In this document: positions 41,387 through 50,912 of the stretch, piece by piece
Layout: each line of letters begins with the position of its first letter
Numbering within the stretch: the stretch's first letter is position 1
Source of the DNA: Caballeronia glathei
GTDB lineage: Bacteria > Pseudomonadota > Gammaproteobacteria > Burkholderiales > Burkholderiaceae
Length of the DNA: 64,000 nucleotides
Reading direction: 5' to 3'
Assembly (NCBI RefSeq): GCF_000698595.1
Contig: NZ_JFHC01000008.1
Location: 91,009-155,008 of the forward strand
Notes under the pieces: model-generated
The model's database searches: none
Told to the model about the DNA's origin: nothing
What the model saw: the letters and a program-made list of their open reading frames with translations, nothing else
Translations under genes and position numbers: made by a program

Positions 41387-43456
41387 CTACTTCTTGCGCT
41401 GCGGCGGCAGATCGGTACAGACGCCTTCGTAAAGCTCCGCAGCCATGCCGATCGATTCGCCGAGCGTCGGATGCGGATGGATCGTCTTGCCGATATCGGT
41501 TGCGTCCGCGCCCATCTCGACCGCGAGACACACTTCGCTGATCAGGTCGCCCGCATTCAGCCCGACGATGCCTCCGCCGATCACCCGGTGCGTTTCCTCA
41601 TCGAAGATCAGCTTGGTGAAGCCCTCGTCGCGGCCGTTGGCGATCGCGCGGCCCGAAGCGGCCCACGGGAACACCGCCTTGCCGTACTTGATGCCCTGCG
41701 CCTTGCACTCGTCCTCGGTCTTGCCGGCCCAGGCCACTTCCGGATCGGTGTAGGCCACCGACGGAATCTGCATCGCGTCGAAATACGCCTTCTCGCCGTG
41801 CGCCGCCTCCGCCGCGACGTGGGCCTCGTGCACGGCCTTGTGCGCGAGCATCGGCTGGCCGACCAGGTCGCCGATCGCGAAAATGTGCTCGACGTTCGTG
41901 CGCATCTGCTTGTCGACGTTGATGAAGCCGCGCTCCGTGACCGCCACGCCCGCCTTGTCCGCGCCGATCTTGCCGCCGTTCGGGCTGCGCCCGACCGCGA
42001 CCAGCACGAGGTCGTAGCGCTGCGCTTCGGCCGGCGCCTTCTCGCCTTCGAAGCTCACCCAGATGCCGTCTTCCTTCGCTTCCGCCTTGGTCGTCTTGGT
42101 CTTGAGCATGACGTTCGCGAAGCGCTTCGCGTTGTACTTCTCCCAGACCTTCACGAGGTCGCGGTCGGCGCCCAGCATCAGGCCGTCCAGCATTTCGACG
42201 ACGTGGATCTCCGCGCCGAGCGACGCGTACACGGTCGCCATTTCCAGCCCGATGATGCCGCCGCCCACCACCAGCATGCGCTTCGGGATCTGGCGCAGTT
42301 CCAGCGCGCCCGTCGAATCGACGACGCGCGGGTCTTCCGGCATGAACGGCAGCTTCACCGCCTGCGAGCCCGCCGCGATGATCGCCTTCTTGAATTTCAC
42401 GACCTTCTTGCCGCTTTCCGTCTGCACCTCCAGATGGTTCGGGTCGACGAAACTGCCGACGCCCGTCACCACTTCGACCTTGCGCGCCTTCGCCATGCCG
42501 GCGAGACCGCCCGTCAGCTTCTTGACGACGCCTTCCTTGAAGCCGCGCAGCTTGTCGAGATCGATTGACGGCTGGCCGAACGTGATGCCGTGATGTTCGA
42601 GCGCCTTCGTTTCGTCGAGCAGCAGCGCGGTGTGCAGCAGCGCCTTCGACGGAATGCAGCCGACGTTCAGGCACACGCCGCCAAGCGTCGCGTACCGCTC
42701 GACGAGCACGGTCTTCATGCCGAGGTCGGCGGAACGGAACGCGGCGGAGTATCCGCCGGGGCCGGCGCCGATCACGACCATGTCGCATTCGATGTCGGCG
42801 GCGCCCGAGTAGCTGCCCGCCTTCGGTGCGGGCGCGGCCGCCTTTTCCGGCTGGGGCGCCGGGGCCTGCGCCTTCGGCGCGGCCTCGCCCGCGCCACCGC
42901 CCGCGCCTTCGAGCGTGAGGATCACGACGCCTTCGGAGACGTTGTCGCCGACCTTGACCTTCAGTTCCTTGACCGTGCCCGCCGCGGGCGACGGCACGTC
43001 CATCGTGGCCTTGTCTGATTCGAGCGTGACGAGCGACTGTTCCTTCTCCACCGTGTCACCCGGCTTCACGTGCACTTCGATGACCGGAATGTCCTTGAAG
43101 TCGCCAATATCCGGCACCTTCACTTCCTGCGTGCCGCCGCCCGAGGGCTTCGCCTGCGCGGTCTGCGCGGCGGCCGGCGCCTTCGGCGCTTCGGCGGGCT
43201 TGGCGGTCGCGCCCGCTTCGGCCGTCTCGACCATCGCGATGACCGAGCCCTGCGACACCTTGTCGCCGGCCTTCACCTTCAGTTCCTTGACGGTGCCGGC
43301 GACGTCGCTCGGCACTTCCATCGTGGCCTTGTCGGTTTCGAGGGTGATGACGCCCTGCTCTTTTTCGATGGCGTCGCCTGGCTTGATATTCACTTCGATG
43401 ACATCGACGTCAGAGAAGTCGCCGATATCGGGCACTTTTAATTCGACGAGACTCAT
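41387..43456 (-). CDS. lpdA: Dihydrolipoyl dehydrogenase (E3) with two lipoyl domains
   Basis: A 689-residue E3 of the pyruvate dehydrogenase complex. Two lipoyl domains precede the enzyme: residues 1-78 (lipoyl Lys43, ETDKATMEVPS) and about 109-185 (Lys149, ESDKATMDVPS), joined by Ala/Pro linkers. The flavoprotein part starts near 222 with VVIGAGPGGYSAAF and the redox disulphide CLNVGC at 262-267; HPHPTLGE is near the C terminus. Single-lipoyl E3 proteins are known from Neisseria and other proteobacteria; two is unusual. The second domain is close in DNA to those of aceF. Confidence 0.95.
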   Translation of the reverse strand: MSLVELKVPDIGDFSDVDVIEVNIKPGDAIEKEQGVITLETDKATMEVPSDVAGTVKELKVKAGDKVSQGSVIAMVETAEAGATAKPAEAPKAPAAAQTAQAKPSGGGTQEVKVPDIGDFKDIPVIEVHVKPGDTVEKEQSLVTLESDKATMDVPSPAAGTVKELKVKVGDNVSEGVVILTLEGAGGGAGEAAPKAQAPAPQPEKAAAPAPKAGSYSGAADIECDMVVIGAGPGGYSAAFRSADLGMKTVLVERYATLGGVCLNVGCIPSKALLHTALLLDETKALEHHGITFGQPSIDLDKLRGFKEGVVKKLTGGLAGMAKARKVEVVTGVGSFVDPNHLEVQTESGKKVVKFKKAIIAAGSQAVKLPFMPEDPRVVDSTGALELRQIPKRMLVVGGGIIGLEMATVYASLGAEIHVVEMLDGLMLGADRDLVKVWEKYNAKRFANVMLKTKTTKAEAKEDGIWVSFEGEKAPAEAQRYDLVLVAVGRSPNGGKIGADKAGVAVTERGFINVDKQMRTNVEHIFAIGDLVGQPMLAHKAVHEAHVAAEAAHGEKAYFDAMQIPSVAYTDPEVAWAGKTEDECKAQGIKYGKAVFPWAASGRAIANGRDEGFTKLIFDEETHRVIGGGIVGLNAGDLISEVCLAVEMGADATDIGKTIHPHPTLGESIGMAAELYEGVCTDLPPQRKK
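42902..43132 (-). repeat. Lipoyl-domain repeat, copy in lpdA (second domain)
   Basis: Encodes lpdA residues 109-185. It shares long near-identical DNA stretches with the two aceF lipoyl domains, for example GTCCATCGTGGCC, GATTCGAGCGTGACGAGCGA and the flanking codons. Confidence 0.8.
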
Positions 43457-43670
43457 TGTTGTCCCCTAAGAAGGAAGCGGAAAGAACCGGCCGAAGAAAG
43501 AGTCGGCCGGTTCCGCCGTCGGCAGGCGCGCCGTTCCTTTGCCTGCCTTTTCCGGTGCGAAGGAAAGGCGGGCGCCGCCGCGAAGGCGGACGGCGTGCAA
43601 GGCGCGACGCGCATGCAAGTTCAATGACACGCGATGCCGGCCGCCGAAGCGGCCGGCGAAGGCGCAGAAA

Positions 43671-45329
43671 TCAAAGAATCACCCGACGGAAATCCGCCAG
43701 AATCCCCGACAGATACGCGTTGAAGCGCGCAGCTTCCGCCCCGTCGATGACGCGATGGTCATAGGACAGCGAAAGCGGCAGCGTGAGGCGCGGCACGAAC
43801 TGCTTGCCGTCCCACACCGGTTTCATCGCACCGCGCGACAGCCCGAGAATCGCGACTTCCGGCGCGTTGATGATCGGCGTGAAGTGCGTCCCGCCGATGC
43901 CGCCGAGCGACGAAATCGAGAAGCAGCCGCCCTGCATCTGGTCCGGTTTCAGCTTGCCTTCGCGCGCCGCCTTCGACAGGTCCGCCATTTCCTTCGCGAT
44001 CTCGATCAGGCCCTTCTTGTCGCAATCGCGGATGACCGGCACGACGAGCCCGTTCGGCGTATCGGCGGCAAAACCCACGTGGTAGTACTGCTTGAACACG
44101 AGGTTGTCGCCGTCGAGGCTCGCGTTGAACGTCGGGAATTTCTTCAGCGCCGAGACGACCGCCTTGATCACGAACGCCAGCATCGTGATCTTCACGCCGG
44201 ACTTTTCGTTTTCCTTGTTCAGCTTGACGCGCAGTTCCTCGAGCTCGGTGATGTCCGCTTCGTCATTGTTCGTGACGTGCGGGATCATGACCCAGTTGCG
44301 ATGCAGGTTCGCGCCCGAAATCTTCTTGATGCGCGAGAGCGGCTTCGGATCGATCGGCCCGAACTTGGTGAAGTCGACCTTCGGCCACGGCAGCAGCCCC
44401 AGTTCGCCGCCACCGCCCGCGGGCGCCGCAGCCGCGGCCGGCGCTTTCGCCTGCCCGGTCATCACACCCTTCACGAACGCGGTGACGTCTTCCTGCGTGA
44501 TGCGGCCCTTCGGACCCGTGCCCGCCACGCGCCCCACGTCCACGCCCAGTTCGCGCGCGAACTTGCGCACCGACGGCGACGCGTGGCTCGACGTATGCGT
44601 GCCGTCGCCGGCGGGCATCAGGGGCGCCTGCGCAAGCGCGGAAGGCGGCTCTTTCTGCGGCGCGGGTTTCACCGGCGCATCGGGCGGTGGCTCGACCTGC
44701 TTTGCCTCCTGCTTCGGCGCTTCCTGCTTAGCCGCCGGCGCGGCGGCTCCTCCGCCGCTTTCCAGCACGACGATCAGCGTGCCTTCGGAGACCGTGTCGC
44801 CGATCTTGACCTTCAGTTCCTTGACCGTGCCCGCCGCGGGCGACGGCACGTCCATCGTGGCCTTGTCGGATTCGAGCGTGACGAGCGACTGCTCCTTCTC
44901 GACCTTGTCGCCGACCTTCACGCCGATCTCGATGACCGGGATGTCCTTGAAGTCGCCGATGTCCGGCACCTTCACTTCGACCGTGGCGCCGCCAGCGGGC
45001 GCTGCCGCGGGCGCGGCTTCCTGCTTCGCGGGCGCGGCCGGAGCGGACGCGGGCGCGCCTGCGGCACCATTGGCACCGGCGCCGCCGGCTGCGCCTTCCA
45101 GCACGACGATCAGCGAGCCCTCGGACACGTTGTCGCCCACCTTGACCTTCACTTCCTTGACAGTGCCCGCGGCTGAGCTGGGCACGTCCATCGTGGCTTT
45201 GTCGGATTCGAGCGTGACGAGCGACTGCTCTTTTTCGACGACATCACCCGCTTTTACCAGCACCTCGATCACGGGAATGTCCGTGAAATCGCCGATGTCC
45301 GGCACTTTGACTTCGATCGCTTGACTCAT
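43671..45329 (-). CDS. aceF: Pyruvate dehydrogenase E2, dihydrolipoyllysine acetyltransferase
   Basis: A 552-residue E2. Two N-terminal lipoyl domains (Lys44 and Lys156, both in ESDKATMDVPS), Ala/Pro-rich linkers, a peripheral-subunit-binding domain at about 249-284 (ASPSVRKFARELGVDV followed by GTGPKGRITQEDV), and the catalytic domain ending in SYDHRVIDGAEAARF (DHRxxDG). It forms the core of the complex, transferring acetyl to CoA. The start MSQAIEVKVPDIGDF at 45329 has GGAG upstream. Lies between aceE and lpdA. Confidence 0.97.
   Translation of the reverse strand: MSQAIEVKVPDIGDFTDIPVIEVLVKAGDVVEKEQSLVTLESDKATMDVPSSAAGTVKEVKVKVGDNVSEGSLIVVLEGAAGGAGANGAAGAPASAPAAPAKQEAAPAAAPAGGATVEVKVPDIGDFKDIPVIEIGVKVGDKVEKEQSLVTLESDKATMDVPSPAAGTVKELKVKIGDTVSEGTLIVVLESGGGAAAPAAKQEAPKQEAKQVEPPPDAPVKPAPQKEPPSALAQAPLMPAGDGTHTSSHASPSVRKFARELGVDVGRVAGTGPKGRITQEDVTAFVKGVMTGQAKAPAAAAAPAGGGGELGLLPWPKVDFTKFGPIDPKPLSRIKKISGANLHRNWVMIPHVTNNDEADITELEELRVKLNKENEKSGVKITMLAFVIKAVVSALKKFPTFNASLDGDNLVFKQYYHVGFAADTPNGLVVPVIRDCDKKGLIEIAKEMADLSKAAREGKLKPDQMQGGCFSISSLGGIGGTHFTPIINAPEVAILGLSRGAMKPVWDGKQFVPRLTLPLSLSYDHRVIDGAEAARFNAYLSGILADFRRVIL
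44760..44987 (-). repeat. Lipoyl-domain repeat, second aceF copy
   Basis: Encodes aceF residues 115-190. Nearly identical over most of its length to the lpdA second lipoyl domain at 42902-43132. Confidence 0.8.
45093..45320 (-). repeat. Lipoyl-domain repeat, first aceF copy
   Basis: Encodes aceF residues 4-79. It shares the same core sequence around the lipoyl lysine with the other two copies, with more differences at its ends. Confidence 0.8.
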
Positions 45330-45407
45330 TATTAGTGTCTCCAGGGCTGCACGCGCGCCTTCCCGCTTCGGGAAGGCGCGCGTCACAACACACGGGGGGC
45401 GATGCCT

Positions 45408-48104
45408 TTAGACGGTCATCGGGTTGGGTTTTGCCGGGTCGAGGTTGTACTTCTTGATCGCCTCGGCGACGACCTTGCGCTCGATCGTGCCTTCGTCCGC
45501 GAGCGCGTTGAGCGCCGCGACGGTGACCCAGTAGCGGTCGACTTCGAAGAAATGGCGCAGCGCCTCGCGCGTGTCGGAGCGCCCGTAGCCGTCGGTGCCG
45601 AGCACGACGAACTTGTTCGGCACGTACGCGCGGATCTGGTCGACGAGCGCGCGGATGTAGTCGGTCGATGCGATCACCGGGCCCGGCGCGTCCTTGAGCA
45701 GTTTCGTGACGTGCGCGACCTTCCTGTCGGCGCCCGGGTTGAGCAGGTTCCAGCGCTCGACCGCCTGGCCTTCGCGGGCCAGTTCGGTGAAGCTCGGCAC
45801 GCTCCACAGGTCGGCGGCGACGCCCCAGTCGTTCTTCAGCAGGTCGGCGGCGGCGATCACTTCGTTGAAGATCGTGCCCGCGCCCATCAGTTGCACGCGC
45901 GGCGCCTTCTTGTCTGCCGGCGCCTTGCGGAACGAGTACATGCCCTTGATGATGTCCGAGGCCACGGACTCACCCTGCGGAATCGCCGGATGCTCGTAGT
46001 TCTCGTTCATCACGGTGATGTAGTAGTACACGTCCTCCTGATCCGCGACCATGCGGCGCAGGCCGTCCTGCATGATCACCGCGAGTTCGTAGCCGAACGT
46101 CGGGTCGTAGCTCACGCAGTTCGGAATCGATGCCGCCCACAGCAGCGAGTGGCCGTCTTCGTGCTGCAGGCCTTCGCCGTTGAGCGTCGTGCGCCCCGCC
46201 GTGCCGCCGAGCAGGAAGCCGCGCGAGCGCATGTCGCCCGCCGCCCACGCGAGGTCGCCGATGCGCTGGAAGCCGAACATCGAGTAGAAGATGTAGAACG
46301 GGATCATGATCTCGCCGTGCGTCGAATACGACGTCGCGGCCGCGATCCAGTCGCACATGCCACCGGCTTCGTTGATGCCTTCCTGCAGGATCTGGCCCGT
46401 TTCCGACTCGCGGTAGAACATCAGCTGGTCGGAGTCTTCCGGCACGTACTTCTGGCCGTCCTGGTTCCAGATGCCGATCTGGCGGAAGAGCCCTTCCATG
46501 CCGAAGGTGCGCGACTCGTCGGGCACGATCGGCACGATGCGCTTGCCGAGCGCCTTGTCCTTCAGCAGGATGTTCAGGATCCGCACGAACGCCATCGTCG
46601 TGGAGATTTCGCGGCCCTCGCCCGTGCCCTTGAGCACCGGCTCGAACGCCGAGAGCTCCGGCACCGGCAGCGATTCGGCCTTCTGGCGGCGCGTCGGCAG
46701 ATAGCCGCCCAGATCCTGGCGGCGCGCGCGCATGTATTCGAGTTCCTTCGAGCCGTCCTCGAACGTGAGGTACGGCACTTCCTCGATCTTCTCGTCGGTG
46801 ATCGGCAGGCGGAACTGATCGCGGAATTTCTTCAGCGTCTCGATCGGCAGCTTCTTCTGCTGGTGCGTGATGTTCATCGCCTGACCGTGCTCGCCCATCC
46901 CGTAACCCTTGATGGTCTTCGCGAGAATGACGGTCGGCGCGCCCTTCGTCTTCTGCGCCTGATCGTACGCGGCGTAGATCTTGTGCGGATCATGGCCGCC
47001 GCGGTTCAGGTTCCAGATGTCCTCGTCGGACCAGTCGGACACCAGCGCCTTGAGTTCCGGCGTATTGAAGAAGTGCTCGCGCACGAACGCGCCCGACTCC
47101 GACTTGTACGTCTGATATTCGCCGTCGACGACTTCCATCATCCGGCGCATCAGCGCGCCGGTCTTGTCCCGCGCGAAGAGCGCGTCCCAGCGGCTGCCCC
47201 AGATCACCTTGATCACGTTCCAGCCGGCGCCGCGGAATTCGGACTCCAGTTCCTGGATGATCTTGCCGTTGCCGCGCACCGGGCCGTCGAGACGCTGCAG
47301 GTTGCAGTTGATCACGAAGACGAGGTTGTCGAGGCGCTCACGCCCCGCCATGCCGATCGCGCCGAGCGATTCCGGCTCGTCGGTCTCGCCGTCGCCGAGG
47401 AACGCCCAGACCTTGCGGCCTTCGGTCTTCGCGACGCCGCGCGCGTCCAGGTATTTCATGAAGCGCGCCTGATAGATCGCCATGATCGGGCCGAGACCCA
47501 TCGAGACGGTCGGGAACTGCCAGAAATCCGGCATGAGCCACGGATGCGGATACGACGAGATGCCCTCGCCACCCACTTCCTGGCGGAAGTTGTTCAGCTG
47601 CTTTTCCGTCAGCCGGCCGAGCAGGAACGCGCGCGAGTACACGCCCGGCGACGAATGGCCCTGCACGAACACGAGGTCGCCGCCGTGCTTGTCCGACGGC
47701 GCGTGCCAGAAATGGTTGAAACCGACGTCGTAAAGCGTGGCCGCAGAGGCGAACGAAGCGATATGGCCGCCGACGTTCGTGTCCTTGCCTGCGCGCAGCA
47801 CCATCGCGATGGCGTTCCAGCGCGTGTACGAGCGGATGCGGTGTTCGATGTCCTGATCGCCGGGAATCTTGGCCTGGCGCACGACGGGAATGGTATTGAT
47901 GTAGGGCGTATTCGCGGAAAACGGCAGATGCTCGCCGTGCACGCGGGCAAATTCGATCTGTTTCTCAATCAGGTAATGCGCGCGATCCGGGCCAACCGCC
48001 GAAATCACGCCGTCGAGCGCTTCGAGCCACTCGGCCGTTTCCTGGGGATCGTCGTCGTTGGCATTGGCAACGTATTTCAGAACTTCGTCGGGTACAGCGG
48101 ACAT
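45408..48104 (-). CDS. aceE: Pyruvate dehydrogenase E1 component (homodimeric)
   Basis: An 898-residue homodimeric E1 that decarboxylates pyruvate with thiamine diphosphate. The TPP-binding region has GDGETDEPES and, about 30 residues on, NLVFVINCNLQRLDGPVRGN. C-terminal segments include DGYGRSDTREALR. The start MSAVPDEVLKYVANANDDD at 48104 has GGAGACGAGC upstream. First gene of aceE-aceF-lpdA; the divergent gene is a sensor kinase. Confidence 0.97.
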   Translation of the reverse strand: MSAVPDEVLKYVANANDDDPQETAEWLEALDGVISAVGPDRAHYLIEKQIEFARVHGEHLPFSANTPYINTIPVVRQAKIPGDQDIEHRIRSYTRWNAIAMVLRAGKDTNVGGHIASFASAATLYDVGFNHFWHAPSDKHGGDLVFVQGHSSPGVYSRAFLLGRLTEKQLNNFRQEVGGEGISSYPHPWLMPDFWQFPTVSMGLGPIMAIYQARFMKYLDARGVAKTEGRKVWAFLGDGETDEPESLGAIGMAGRERLDNLVFVINCNLQRLDGPVRGNGKIIQELESEFRGAGWNVIKVIWGSRWDALFARDKTGALMRRMMEVVDGEYQTYKSESGAFVREHFFNTPELKALVSDWSDEDIWNLNRGGHDPHKIYAAYDQAQKTKGAPTVILAKTIKGYGMGEHGQAMNITHQQKKLPIETLKKFRDQFRLPITDEKIEEVPYLTFEDGSKELEYMRARRQDLGGYLPTRRQKAESLPVPELSAFEPVLKGTGEGREISTTMAFVRILNILLKDKALGKRIVPIVPDESRTFGMEGLFRQIGIWNQDGQKYVPEDSDQLMFYRESETGQILQEGINEAGGMCDWIAAATSYSTHGEIMIPFYIFYSMFGFQRIGDLAWAAGDMRSRGFLLGGTAGRTTLNGEGLQHEDGHSLLWAASIPNCVSYDPTFGYELAVIMQDGLRRMVADQEDVYYYITVMNENYEHPAIPQGESVASDIIKGMYSFRKAPADKKAPRVQLMGAGTIFNEVIAAADLLKNDWGVAADLWSVPSFTELAREGQAVERWNLLNPGADRKVAHVTKLLKDAPGPVIASTDYIRALVDQIRAYVPNKFVVLGTDGYGRSDTREALRHFFEVDRYWVTVAALNALADEGTIERKVVAEAIKKYNLDPAKPNPMTV

Positions 48105-48221
48105 GCTCGTCTCCTGATTTGAGGAACGCTCTGTGAACAGACGACACGCGCCAAATGGCACCAGCCGCGTGCGCCAATTCTAAAGAGGGTCCGGACAATC
48201 ACGCAAGGAAATTTTCAAATC

Positions 48222-48238
48222 ATGAGAGTGAATCTCAT
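48222..48238. promoter_or_regulatory. Inverted repeat in the aceE/sensor-kinase intergenic region
   Basis: ATGAGA-N5-TCTCAT, perfect 6-bp arms, between the divergent aceE and sensor-kinase genes. It could be an operator. It does not match the PdhR site. There is no direct evidence for a binding protein. Confidence 0.35.
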
Positions 48239-48374
48239 AATGCGAAAAATTGCTGCGACGCACCGTCTGACAAGGCTTTTCTGACAGACGATTCGCTCCC
48301 TTGCGACCCATTGAAGGCGGTTTCCCGTCTTTTTACGCCATTTAACAATCAAACGCTGCGTTACAATTGCCGCC

Positions 48375-50912
48375 ATGTTGACCGATCGGCTTTTCGCACG
48401 CTCGGCGCGGTCGTCGCGCAAGCCGACAGACTCGTCGCCGTCCCGCTGGCACCACGGACCGTGGTGGTCGAACTCCTATTTACTCACGCCGCTGATTTCG
48501 ATCCTGGTTTTTCTGGTCGTCATGAGCCTGATTTTGTGGAGCCTGAACCGGCGCGAACAGCAGCAGCAGGAAGACACGCTATATAGAAACGTCGCGTGGG
48601 CCCAGCAGCAGATTCGCCTGTCCATGACGGGCGCGCAAGAACAGATTCAGGCGCTTGCCCGCGACATCGTGAGCGGCCACGGCGACCCGCAGACATTCCA
48701 GACGTCCTCCACCGACATCATGCAGGGGCATCCCGAGATCCTCTACATGAACTGGTACACGAGCGCCCACAAGCCGCGCTGGCCGAATACGCCGCTGCCG
48801 GTGCTCGGCTCGCGCCTCGCCAAGCCCAACGACACGCAGATGGACGAAGCCGTGCAGGCATCGTTCGACGAAGCCCGCAACACCCGCCGCCAGGTCTATT
48901 CTCCGCTTCTCTATGACGACCTCGGCAACGGTTACATCACGTTGCAAACGCCGGTGTTCCGCGACCGCGAGTTCCTGGGCTCGATCGCGGCGGTGTTTTC
49001 GATCGAGGGGATCCTGAAGCACGACATTCCGAGCGAACTGTCGGCGAAGTACAAGATCTCCATCACCGACCTGAACAACCGCGAGCTCGCCACCACGTCG
49101 AGCCGCCCGCGCCTGCCGCGCGACATGTTCTACGACCTGCCGCTCGATCCGCCGGGACAAGGCGTCTCGGTGCGCGTCTATTCGTACCCGCAACTCACGA
49201 ACTTCACGAACAACACGCTCGTGTGGCTCGTCGCCGGCCTGTCGTGCTTCGTGCTGTGGAGCCTCTGGAGCCTCTGGAAGCACACGCGGCAGCGCTTCGA
49301 AGCGCAGCAGGCGCTCTACGCCGAGGCGTTCTTTCGCCGCGCGATGGAAAACTCGGTGCTGATCGGCATGCGCGTGCTCGACATGCACGGCCGCATCACG
49401 CACGTGAATCCGGCGTTCTGCCGGATGACCGGCTGGGACGAGAGCGACCTCGTCGGCAAGACGAAGCCGTTCCCCTACTGGCCGCGCGACGCGTATCCCG
49501 AAATGCAGCGCCAGCTCGACATGACCTTGCGCGGCAAGGCGCCCTCGTCCGGGTTCGAGTTGCGCGTGCGCCGTAAGGACGGCTCGTTCTTCCACGCGCG
49601 GCTCTATGTGTCGCCGCTCATCGACAGCTCGGGGCGGCAGACCGGCTGGATGTCGTCGATGACCGACATCACCGAGCCCAAGCGCGCGCGCGAGGAACTC
49701 GCCGCTGCCCACGAGCGCTTCACGACGGTGCTGGAAAGCCTCGACGCGGCGGTCTCGGTGCTCGCCGCCGACGAAGCCGAACTGCTCTTCGCGAACCGCT
49801 ATTACCGGCACCTGTTCGGCATCCGGCCCGACGGCCACCTGCAGCTCGCCGGCGCGGGCGGCGCCTACGACGGCGGCCCGCAGACGTCGTCGGACACGAT
49901 CGACATGGTCGACACCTACGCGGGCCTGCCCGCCGCCGCGCTCACCGAAAGCTCGGCCGACGCGCAGGAAATCTACGTCGAAGGCATCCAGAAGTGGTTC
50001 GAAGTGCGGCGCCAGTACATCCAGTGGGTGGACGGCCACCTCGCGCAGATGCAGATCGCCACCGACATCACGCAGCGAAAGCAGGCGCAGGAACTCGCGC
50101 ACCAGCAGGAAGAGAAGCTCCAGTTCACGAGCCGGCTGATGACGATGGGCGAAATGGCGTCGTCGCTCGCGCACGAACTGAACCAGCCGCTCGCCGCGAT
50201 CAACAACTACTGCTCGGGCTGCGTCGCGCTCGTGAAGTCGGGCCGCATGTCGCAGGAGAACCTCTTGCCCGTGCTGGAAAAGACCGCGCAGCAGGCCGTG
50301 CGCGCGGGCATGATCATCAAGCGCATCCGCGAGTTCGTGAAGCGCAGCGAGCCGAAGCGCCAGGCGACGCGCGTCGCGGACATCGTCGCCGACGCGGTCG
50401 GGCTCGCGGAAATCGAGGCACGCAAGCGCAAGATCCGCATCGTCACGGAAATCCGCTCGCGCATGCCGGTGATCTACGTCGATCCGGTCCTGATCGAACA
50501 AGTGCTGGTCAACCTGTTGAAAAACGCGGCCGAAGCGATGCATGATGCAAAGCCGAACGCCGTGGATCCGGCAATTCGCGTGGTCGTGCAGCGCACCGAC
50601 GGGAACTTCGTCTGCATCAGCGTGGTGGACCAGGGCCCGGGCGTCGACGAAGCGACGGCCGAGCGCCTCTTCGAACCGTTTTACAGCACCAAGTCCGACG
50701 GCATGGGCATGGGGCTGAACATTTGCCGTTCGATCATCGAATCGCATCGCGGACGCCTGTGGGTGGTGAACAACGTCGAATCCGACGGCCACGTCACGGG
50801 CGCCACGTTCCATTGCAGTCTGCCTATTGGAGAGTTGGACGGCCCGAGCAACGGCGTGCCGGACACTCTCGGTGAACACACCAGACAACAAACCGTTACG
50901 GGAGAGCTATGA
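48375..50912 (+). CDS. PAS-domain sensor histidine kinase (FixL-type)
   Basis: An 845-residue inner-membrane kinase. TM1 at about 35-57 (LLTPLISILVFLVVMSLILW), an extracytoplasmic sensor region to about 275, TM2 at about 276-300, a PAS/PAC pair (about 320-440, VNPAFCRMTGWDESD), a second PAS-like region (445-565), then HisKA with phospho-acceptor His600 (SSLAHELNQPLAAINNY) and HATPase boxes (NLLKNAAEAM, DQGPGVDE, GMGMGLNICRSIIESH). No haem-PAS histidine can be asserted. There is no Shine-Dalgarno at ATG 48375. It overlaps its regulator gene by 4 bp and diverges from aceE, hinting at a carbon or redox signal. Confidence 0.92.
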   Translation: MLTDRLFARSARSSRKPTDSSPSRWHHGPWWSNSYLLTPLISILVFLVVMSLILWSLNRREQQQQEDTLYRNVAWAQQQIRLSMTGAQEQIQALARDIVSGHGDPQTFQTSSTDIMQGHPEILYMNWYTSAHKPRWPNTPLPVLGSRLAKPNDTQMDEAVQASFDEARNTRRQVYSPLLYDDLGNGYITLQTPVFRDREFLGSIAAVFSIEGILKHDIPSELSAKYKISITDLNNRELATTSSRPRLPRDMFYDLPLDPPGQGVSVRVYSYPQLTNFTNNTLVWLVAGLSCFVLWSLWSLWKHTRQRFEAQQALYAEAFFRRAMENSVLIGMRVLDMHGRITHVNPAFCRMTGWDESDLVGKTKPFPYWPRDAYPEMQRQLDMTLRGKAPSSGFELRVRRKDGSFFHARLYVSPLIDSSGRQTGWMSSMTDITEPKRAREELAAAHERFTTVLESLDAAVSVLAADEAELLFANRYYRHLFGIRPDGHLQLAGAGGAYDGGPQTSSDTIDMVDTYAGLPAAALTESSADAQEIYVEGIQKWFEVRRQYIQWVDGHLAQMQIATDITQRKQAQELAHQQEEKLQFTSRLMTMGEMASSLAHELNQPLAAINNYCSGCVALVKSGRMSQENLLPVLEKTAQQAVRAGMIIKRIREFVKRSEPKRQATRVADIVADAVGLAEIEARKRKIRIVTEIRSRMPVIYVDPVLIEQVLVNLLKNAAEAMHDAKPNAVDPAIRVVVQRTDGNFVCISVVDQGPGVDEATAERLFEPFYSTKSDGMGMGLNICRSIIESHRGRLWVVNNVESDGHVTGATFHCSLPIGELDGPSNGVPDTLGEHTRQQTVTGEL

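Noticed and set aside
45402..48122. A 906-codon plus-strand frame opposite aceE
   Set aside because: Antisense shadow of aceE; no recognisable domain and typical Arg/His/Ala composition.
48222..48238. PdhR operator upstream of aceE
   Set aside because: The inverted repeat does not match the known PdhR site and no pdhR gene is present; kept only as an unassigned repeat.
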